A stretch of DNA of 64,000 nucleotides. It comes from Linnemannia schmuckeri. Taxonomy: Eukaryota > Mortierellomycota > Mortierellomycetes > Mortierellales > Mortierellaceae. Below the pieces are notes generated by a model that had not been told where the DNA came from, ran no database searches, and saw only the letters and a program-made list of their open reading frames with translations. Shown here piece by piece: positions 57,528 to 64,000 of this stretch (position 1 is the stretch's first letter; each line of letters begins with the position of its first letter). The stretch is from contig JANATG010000019.1 in assembly GCA_029449235.1 (NCBI GenBank), positions 496,001 to 560,000 of the forward strand, in the 5' to 3' direction. The position numbers and the translations under genes are program-made.

Positions 57528-59121
57528 ACAGATGTCCGTCCTTCTCTTCTTCTTTCATGTGTAATGTTCACACGTACATCGAATATACCTCTCCCCTCTT
57601 TCTTTTTTTCTTTACACACAGCCTCCATTTTCCTTGAGCGAAAAAGACTCCAGAGTATAATTAGCAATGTCACGCAGTGCAGAGTGTTACTATTTCCCTT
57701 GACAAGAGATAAGTCACTGTGTTGCAAGATCGTTGTGATATGCGGCCATGAGGAGCATGGACTCAATCTAATGACTTCCTTGTGGTGATGTAGGTATTAT
57801 CATCAGTTTAAAGGGAACATGCCCTATCCATTCGGCCAACGCCTTTCATTTACTCCAATCACCTTCTCGTGATAGATAGCCTAACGAATTACATGTATGA
57901 AGGTCGATACCCTTGTGGTAGTCCTAGTACATACATACGAAAACATACGTACCACTCCCTCCCTGCTTTTCATTCTACATTTTCTTTCACACAGCCACCC
58001 TTTTTTTTCTCCTTCGGGCAGAAGAAATCATAGAAAAACAATTTATCCATGTTTTCGATGTGTGTGATGGAAGCAGGAGCAACAAAAAGAAAAAGAAAAA
58101 AAGAGCAAACACATATCCCTCTTGACGCTTCTTAGGCTTGTCGCGGTTCGAAAAAAAAAAATGTCTTCGAATGGAAGGCAAATCAGCAAGGCACGTTGCC
58201 ACGCGAATGGACTTTGATTTCCCTGTTTGGATTTCAAGAAAAAAACTTTAATTGAGCAAACAGAAAAATGGCATTCCTGACAATTGGTTCCTGAAATGAA
58301 CGTGCTTCAGATGAGTGGATACAGAGAGGGTTCCAAAAGAAGCCAGCTTTGGATATGACAAAAAATGGAAAAAGAGAGTAGAAGAGAGGAGAGTAAAATG
58401 GGTATCCACTTTTTTGTTTTCCTTGAGGCAGGTTGGATCTCACAAAGGAATGCTAGAAAACCAAAAATTAGCTCGATCAAACCCCTGAATGGACCAAGCA
58501 CCACGTGTAATTAAAAGGACTTCGTTCATTGCAACACCCGTTTCTCCGGACCAATTGCTTAACACCTTTTTTTCCTCTCTTGAAACAACCCTTCTGGGCG
58601 AGAACTTTATAGGATATGGTCGAAGTAGCCCTTTCTTACTTTTTCTTGCAGCTTATTCGTTAAGTAATAAACCAGCTCACACCCTCCCCCATTTCCATTT
58701 TTCGTGTGGGTAATATGATTATACGATTCGCTTAGAACCGCGTCCTTACATCACGTTCCCCAGCCCGTTGTTATAACTCTGTTTTGTCGCCCCTTTTGAT
58801 CTCTGTAGGTCGTTGGATTTCTGCGAGTCAGGATGGTGTGAAAAAAACCGGATTGTCAACTTTACGAAAAAAACCCTAACTTTTCGAGATGAAAAATAAA
58901 ATGTGAAGATTTTTGTCCTCGTCCATTGACGTTGAACGTGCACGCGTGCATGCGTTCCAAGGGAGGTTCATCTTCATAACGTGAGCAATTAGCGACAATG
59001 TTCACACACGACCCTAATTTTTTAATAACAACCCATTCTAGTGGAGTACATCCTCCACGTTGCTCCTCCACGCCTAAACTCGGAGACAAACCGGTTTCAC
59101 GTCCTCAAATACCAACTTTCA
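57528..59121. other. Intergenic region between phosphatase copies
   Basis: No gene, transposon end or repeat recognised. Homopolymer A/T tracts near 58150 only. Confidence 0.5.
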
Positions 59122-59128
59122 TATAAAG
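59122..59128 (+). promoter_or_regulatory. TATA box of the intact phosphatase gene
   Basis: TATAAAG about 100 bases before the ATG at 59224, in the sequence CATATAAAGTGG. Confidence 0.55.
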
Positions 59129-59223
59129 TGGCCTGGAATGTCAACGAAAACCCTCATCGTCAATCAGTCCTTCCATTTTCCATTCCTTCTCAGAACTCCC
59201 TTCTCCTTTCCCCTGACACCACC

Positions 59224-60745
59224 ATGCATACTCTTACCATCTCCCTTGGACTCGTTGCCCTCTTCGCTGCCCAGGTTGCTGGCCAATCTGCTCCTGCAAG
59301 CAACAGCAACAACAGTAACATCTATGCCAACTACGATTACTGCCAGGGTATCACTCCCATCGCCGGCAAAACCTACAAGCCCATCGTACGTTTCGAACCT
59401 TCCTGCGCCCAAAAAAAAAGATGTCATGTTGTCCACTGTTACTTTAAAGTCGGCGTGTATTTGTTGACGATGCGAATCTAATCGCCACCGTTTCTTTTTT
59501 GATGGAACTGGTACGTAGAAAGGAGCGACGTTGCAAAAGGTCCAGATTCTGATGAGCCACGGCGACCGCACCCCCTCAGCCGTCCTCCCTGGCGACAAGA
59601 CAAACTACAACATCTGTTCCAATCCCGCCGAATACAACCTCGTTTCCTCCCCCTCCTCCCACTCTCTTCCCTCCTCCTCTTCGCCCGCCCTCCGCACCAA
59701 CATCCTTGTCTCTCCCGAGGAAAACGTCTTCGCCTCGTCGTATTGGGGCGGGAACTGCGAAGTCGGCCAACTTACCAACAAGGGCTCCGCACAAACCCGT
59801 CAAGTCGGCCAGCGCCTTAGGGAGATCTACATTGACCAACTCCACTTCTTGCCCAAGCGCTTGGACCCCGAGGAACTCTATGTTCGCAACACGTATATCT
59901 GGAGGACGCGTATGTCTGCCGAGAATTTCCTGGACGGCTTCTATCCCCCTCACACCCGTGATGCCAAGAACTCGGTTATCACATTGAACACCTACCCACA
60001 GAGCATTGAGACCCTGATCCTGAACCCCACCGCGTGCCCGAAACTCGGCCTTTTGTACCAGTCCTTCTTCAAAACCCTGACCTACACAAACTTCTTCAAG
60101 TCCAACTACGCCCTCATGACAAAGGTCAACACAATCCTCGGTGTCTCAAAGGTGCCCACCGTCAACCAAACTTTGAATGGTGACACAGTCATGCCAAGAT
60201 TGTGCAACAACCTACCCTTGGGATGTAACCCCCAAGACCCCTCTCAATGCTTGACACGTGCAGATGCGGTCGAGGCCATGACTCAATCCACGTTCTTGTA
60301 CTCGGGTATCTTCAGGTACGAGTCAACGGCCGAGGAGATCAAGCGTCTTGCAGTCGGGCCGATTCTCAAGACCCTCTCCGCCAGCATCCGCGCCACCCAA
60401 AAGGCTGCCTCCTCCAAGGCCTCCTCCCACAAGAACAAGGACAAGAACAAGCGCCGCGTCCGTCCCTTCGAGTTGTACTCAGCTCACGACCAATCCCTGG
60501 ACCAGATCCTGGCCGTCATCGCTTCGCCTTCGACCCCATGGCCAGCCTACGGTTCCACAGTCCATATTGAATTGTGGAAGACGGCCGCGAAGAAGGACAT
60601 GATTCGCGTGTTGTACGAAGGCAAAGTCGTCCCTGCGCACCCCAAGTTGAACTGTACCTTGGATGCTTGTCCTTTGGAGACCTTCTTGGTCTTCATTGAC
60701 AGCTATGTCCCAACCAATATTGCCGCCGAATGCTCCCCTTACTAA
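59224..60745 (+). CDS. Secreted histidine acid phosphatase-family protein, 2 exons
   Basis: Exons 59224-59385 and 59519-60745 give 462 residues. A signal peptide (LTISLGLVALFAAQVAGQ) is followed by a short Asn/Ser spacer with potential N-glycosylation sites and DYCQGITPIAGKTYKPI. Exon 2 opens with VQILMSHGDRTPS, the branch-2 histidine phosphatase catalytic motif RHGxRxP, but with Ser where the first Arg is normal. The proton-donor HD motif is present as YSAHDQSLDQIL (about 374-385). Cysteine pairs near the C-terminus (NCTLDACPLETF) fit extracellular disulfides. Family members are acid phosphatases, phytases and related enzymes that release phosphate outside the cell. The catalytic His and the second Arg are kept, so activity is possible but altered substrate handling is likely. 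A Lys/Arg-rich loop (NKDKNKRRVRPFE) precedes the HD motif. The broken copy lies 1.7 kb upstream. Confidence 0.87.
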
Positions 60746-60837
60746 ACATCGCAAATGCACAATGTCTCTGGTAGACTTTTCCACATATACCCTTCCTCTC
60801 CTTCCCCAATAACATCGCTTCACTAGCCCATAGACAA

Positions 60838-60843
60838 AATAAA
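60838..60843 (+). terminator. Polyadenylation signal of the phosphatase gene
   Basis: AATAAA 92 bases after the stop codon. Confidence 0.5.
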
Positions 60844-61002
60844 CCTCTGGTAAAAAACAACATATTATCGCACAAGATAGATTTTAATTCGTCTTTTAAT
60901 TTAGCTACCTAATAGTTTACTACGAAATCCAATGCAGATGAACGAAAAAATAGACGGCCAGGGGAAGGGGAAGAAGGATGCTGGAAAAAATAATACAAAA
61001 GT

Positions 61003-64000
61003 TCAGATCTCCTCATGAATGTTCAAATCATTATCGATAAATAGCGGCTCGTCACCGCAGCTCTCCTCAGGGCCAAGATACACATTTCCAACACCTGCTG
61101 CTGCTGTTGGTTTCGATCGCAAAAATGGCTGCTGTTGATGATACCGAGGCGCCTTTGAGGTCGCTCCTCGGCGTTGCTGCTGGGCAAGGAACTGCGGCGA
61201 GTCGTCCGCAAAGGGGTACGCCGTCCATGTATTCTGGTAGTTCAACCATCGCCGCTTCTCCGCACCACTGTCTCCTCCGGTAGCAATACGACCACCAGAC
61301 TGGTTCGAAAGCGACTGACCACCGGATGGTTTCTCGATCATTAACCCATCATCGTCCTCCTCCATGCCCATAGTCGCAGGTCGAAGCCGTCGCAACCCGC
61401 GCTCATTCTCCTTGACGTTCTTCCAAGCATCCTTCAATACCTTGACTCCCTGTTCCTGCTGAACCCCAAATCCCTTTCTCAACCACTCGCCTTCCACTCG
61501 GACCACAACATACACCAAAGGTGGGGTGTTTTCCTTGTCCGCCGATCGAGTTGATGCTCTTGCTCCCGTGGCCACAGTTCCCGAGGGCTTGTAATCCCGT
61601 GCCCACCAAATGTCCGTTAGTGCTGTGCTTACCCCCCAGTTCTTGTACTTGAGCCAACTGGTAACACCACCACCACTGCCGCCGCCACCATTTCCTCCGC
61701 CAGGTTGATTTCCCGAAGGCAAGGTATCCATTTCAGTAATCGTCAACAGCGGGATAGTAACTGGAGTGTTGAGAGGAAAGTAGAACGAGTGGATCGTCAA
61801 GTGAAGCGAGCTCACAGTGATCTGATCGTCACTATAAAGGATCGATGGGGGCGGAGGAGGATATCTCGCCATGAACAAAGAGTCGGATGAGAGTACTGAA
61901 GGCGACATGGGTGGCGCCGAGCTTGTGCCATGTCCATGTTTCGCATCCAAAGCCTTGTCGTGTTCAGGCGCAAGAGGTTTCGGAGCCTGGTTTCGAGTTT
62001 TAGCTGGTGCTTGTTGCTGTTCCTGCTTGGGCTGTAATTGCGGTTGTGGCTGTGGCTGCGGCGGTTGGTGCGCAGGTTGCTTTAGCTTGGGATGATCCCG
62101 CTTCTGATAGTCCTGTTTCAACTGCTTCAGCTGCTGCTGCTGTTGCTGTGACTGTTGCTGTGGCTGTTGCTGTGGCTGTGGCTGTTGAGGCTGCTCCATG
62201 GTGGTCTGCTTAAGGGATGGAATGTGTTTTAATGGCGCCTGGACCAAAGGCTCAACCACCTTCCGCGACGCCGCTTTCACAGTTGGAACAACCACAGGAG
62301 GTGGAGGTATTGCTGCCTGATAAAAGTCATCATCGTCGTCGTCCCAGGGCGATGAAGGAAACTGAGGTGGCGCCTGTACAGGTGGAGAATTATGAGGAGA
62401 TGGTTGCGGAGGAGGGTTGCTGTCTTGTCGTGACACATGCTGTGATTCTCCTGTTGGCGGTGGTGATGGTTGTGGCACTGATAAAGGCACTGCCGAGTGA
62501 GAAATAGGCTGCTGCTCCTGAGGTTCAAAATCTCGTAGAAGAGAATGGTGTATCGACTGCTGCTGCTGCTGCTGGGATTGAGTCTGTTGTAACTGCTGCT
62601 GCAGGTTTTGTTGCTGTTGGAATGGTGGCGGCGGTGGCGGAGGCTGCGATGGCTGTTGCTGCTGTGACTGTTGCAGCTGTGGAGGCTGTTGATGAGGTCG
62701 TTGAGGCGCCACGATAGGGTCAATCCTAGCACTGGTATTCTGAGTTGGCAGTGGAGTGGGTGTAGGGTGCTGAGGAAGATTCAAGATTCTCGCGGGCATT
62801 TTAGGAACTGGCTTTGGGGGAGCAGTTACAGGCGCAAGAGAGGGAGATGCACTTGGCGAAGATGTTGTCGAGGACATGTTGCTGGACGAAGTAGACCGAG
62901 AGGGAGCCTTTGATACGGCCTGTCCTGCGGGTGATACTGCTGATGGCGCCAGTGTTGATGCGGATGATTTCGAAGAGGTGACCGAGGCTGACATGGACAT
63001 GGTTGCATCACTCTTCTTGCGTGAACCAGTGGACGAGGTGTTCGAGGTTGCCAAGGACGATGATGGCCTGAGCTCTGACCCCTTGTTCGACACAAACACA
63101 TCCGCTAATGCCGATAATGGTGCCGATGACGACGATACAGCCTCAAGAGGTGATCCTGTATCCTTGATAGCGGAGGATGTGGTATTGTTGCTCTGAGGAG
63201 GCTTCCTGACTGGAGCTGTCTTTCTGGCGATGTTGTTCCGTCCAAATGCCGAGTAGTCCGCCGGAACGGAGGGAAAGGACGGAAGGGGAGCATTTGATCC
63301 CAGGTGAGCAGATGATGCCGAAGGGGATGTGCGAGAGGAGCTTGATGTAGAGCGTGTTTGAGAGAGACTGTCCAGAGAACTAAAAAAATCAAGGGAGCTG
63401 TCATGATGCTGTTGCTGTTGCAAGAGCTGCTGGTGTGTCTGAGATTGTTTCTGCAGCGGCGGCGGTGGAGGTTGTTGCTGCTGCTGCTGTTGCTGCTTAT
63501 GCTGTGGCAGCTGCCTTTCCCGAACCGGAGCCGCTTTGGCAATTGGTCGCGAGGGGGCTGCTGCAATCCCCAGGGTGGGTTGAAAGATATCGTCCAGCAT
63601 TCCAAGTGATGGCGACTCCTGTGGTTGAGGTGTCTGCAAAGGTGTAACTAAGGCCTTCTTGGGTTCTCGTCCGATGGTAGAGGAAGCACTCTTCTTGAAA
63701 CGATTGGCATTTCCAAAGTCAACATAGAAGGGTTGGGCATCTGTATCAGTGGCCATTAACGGGTCGTCGCTGGTGCCAAAAAAGCTGGACATATTGTGAC
63801 CAGGCATAGACGCTATTGGATCAAACTTGGTGTCTGCTCGCTCGGGCTTGGCAGACGTCAAGGGGGTTGACTTAACGACGGATGATTTAGTGTTTGTACC
63901 ACCACTATGGCCCCTGCCACCATTGTTGTTATTGATGTTGCTATGGTCATTGCTGCTGTTGTTGGAGTTGCCCGCACTTGAGCCGGCCGAAAGGCCTACG
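61003..64000 (-). CDS. Gln/Pro-rich protein with C-terminal folded domain, 5' end outside the window
   Basis: The frame stays open from the stop at 61003-61005 to the right edge, at least 998 residues; the start lies beyond 64000. Most of it is disordered: Gln runs, Pro runs (PPPPPLQKQ, PPPPPPFQQQ), Ser/Thr/Ala stretches and a DDDDD patch (SSPWDDDDDDFYQAAIPP). Short ordered motifs near the visible start (SSFFGTSDDPLM, PFYVDFGNANRF) look like linear binding motifs. The last ~310 residues include a probable beta-rich domain: DDQITVSSLHLTIHSFYF, then PLLTITEMDTL, WLKYKNWGVS, DIWWARDY, and VYVVVRVEGEWLRKGFGV followed by a helix, a PH-like layout (inference). I do not recognise the family. The Gln/Pro composition is typical of transcription or endocytic adaptor proteins. 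Confidence 0.7.
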   Translation of the reverse strand, partial: VGLSAGSSAGNSNNSSNDHSNINNNNGGRGHSGGTNTKSSVVKSTPLTSAKPERADTKFDPIASMPGHNMSSFFGTSDDPLMATDTDAQPFYVDFGNANRFKKSASSTIGREPKKALVTPLQTPQPQESPSLGMLDDIFQPTLGIAAAPSRPIAKAAPVRERQLPQHKQQQQQQQQPPPPPLQKQSQTHQQLLQQQQHHDSSLDFFSSLDSLSQTRSTSSSSRTSPSASSAHLGSNAPLPSFPSVPADYSAFGRNNIARKTAPVRKPPQSNNTTSSAIKDTGSPLEAVSSSSAPLSALADVFVSNKGSELRPSSSLATSNTSSTGSRKKSDATMSMSASVTSSKSSASTLAPSAVSPAGQAVSKAPSRSTSSSNMSSTTSSPSASPSLAPVTAPPKPVPKMPARILNLPQHPTPTPLPTQNTSARIDPIVAPQRPHQQPPQLQQSQQQQPSQPPPPPPPFQQQQNLQQQLQQTQSQQQQQQSIHHSLLRDFEPQEQQPISHSAVPLSVPQPSPPPTGESQHVSRQDSNPPPQPSPHNSPPVQAPPQFPSSPWDDDDDDFYQAAIPPPPVVVPTVKAASRKVVEPLVQAPLKHIPSLKQTTMEQPQQPQPQQQPQQQSQQQQQQLKQLKQDYQKRDHPKLKQPAHQPPQPQPQPQLQPKQEQQQAPAKTRNQAPKPLAPEHDKALDAKHGHGTSSAPPMSPSVLSSDSLFMARYPPPPPSILYSDDQITVSSLHLTIHSFYFPLNTPVTIPLLTITEMDTLPSGNQPGGGNGGGGSGGGVTSWLKYKNWGVSTALTDIWWARDYKPSGTVATGARASTRSADKENTPPLVYVVVRVEGEWLRKGFGVQQEQGVKVLKDAWKNVKENERGLRRLRPATMGMEEDDDGLMIEKPSGGQSLSNQSGGRIATGGDSGAEKRRWLNYQNTWTAYPFADDSPQFLAQQQRRGATSKAPRYHQQQPFLRSKPTAAAGVGNVYLGPEESCGDEPLFIDNDLNIHEEI

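Noticed and set aside
62007..62213. Ala/Val repeat peptides on the plus strand at 62-63.6 kb
   Set aside because: They are the antisense reading of CAG/CCA-type repeats in the Gln/Pro-rich gene.
61003..63861. Start of the Gln-rich gene at 63861
   Set aside because: That codon is TTG; the frame is open without a stop to the window edge, so the gene is partial and begins beyond 64000.

Overview
The window is nuclear DNA of a fungus. Its genes are split by short spliceosomal introns (GT-AG, with CTAAC/CTAAT-like branch points), promoters carry TATA boxes, and proteins are rich in Ser/Thr/Pro/Gln tracts. The gene set points to an early-diverging, Mucoromycota-type lineage, most likely Mortierellomycotina: an animal-like gp78/AMFR ubiquitin ligase, a cyclin Y, an EXD2-type protein, and an orphan family whose architecture I associate with Mucoromycota. 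The placement is inference; no rRNA or other marker gene is present.

Layout. 0.2-2.1 kb: short-chain dehydrogenase (+). 2.8-8.6 kb: full-length ABCC/MRP transporter with TMD0 (+). 8.6-10.8 kb: orphan protein (-). 10.9-11.5 kb: two tandem copies of a ~205-212 bp element with paired arms. 11.9-14.1 kb: tetraspanin with a giant Ser-rich N-terminal tail (-). 16.1-17.7 kb: SNG1/DUF3533 membrane protein (-). 17.7-23.8 kb: about 6 kb without a supportable gene. 23.8-27.4 kb: large low-complexity protein with an MIT-like helical segment (+). 27.8-29.3 kb: secretory Hsp70-like ATPase domain (+). 29.5-33.5 kb: cyclin Y (-).

35.2-48.1 kb is a compact plus-strand housekeeping run: EXD2 C-terminal-like protein, AMFR/gp78 E3 ligase (ERAD), MAK16 (60S ribosome biogenesis), U1-70K (splicing), and threonyl-tRNA synthetase (probably mitochondrial). 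48.6-53.4 kb: a second, shorter ABCC transporter sharing intron positions with the first. 55.0-60.7 kb: a tandem pair of secreted histidine acid phosphatase genes. The left copy is dead: it has lost its catalytic segment, carries a frameshift, and is split by a 1,220 bp Tc1/mariner element that is itself broken. 61.0-64.0 kb: C-terminal part of a Gln/Pro-rich protein running off the right edge (-).

Genes are ordinary single transcription units. Functional links are loose: the two ABCC pumps and the SNG1-like protein could all serve toxic-compound resistance, and the AMFR ligase and luminal Hsp70-like protein both belong to the secretory pathway. The most unusual sequence is the tandem element at 10.96-11.45 kb, whose two copies preserve stems through compensatory changes. 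Exon coordinates were worked out by hand from splice signals, reading phase and family alignment from memory; none was checked by transcript data.
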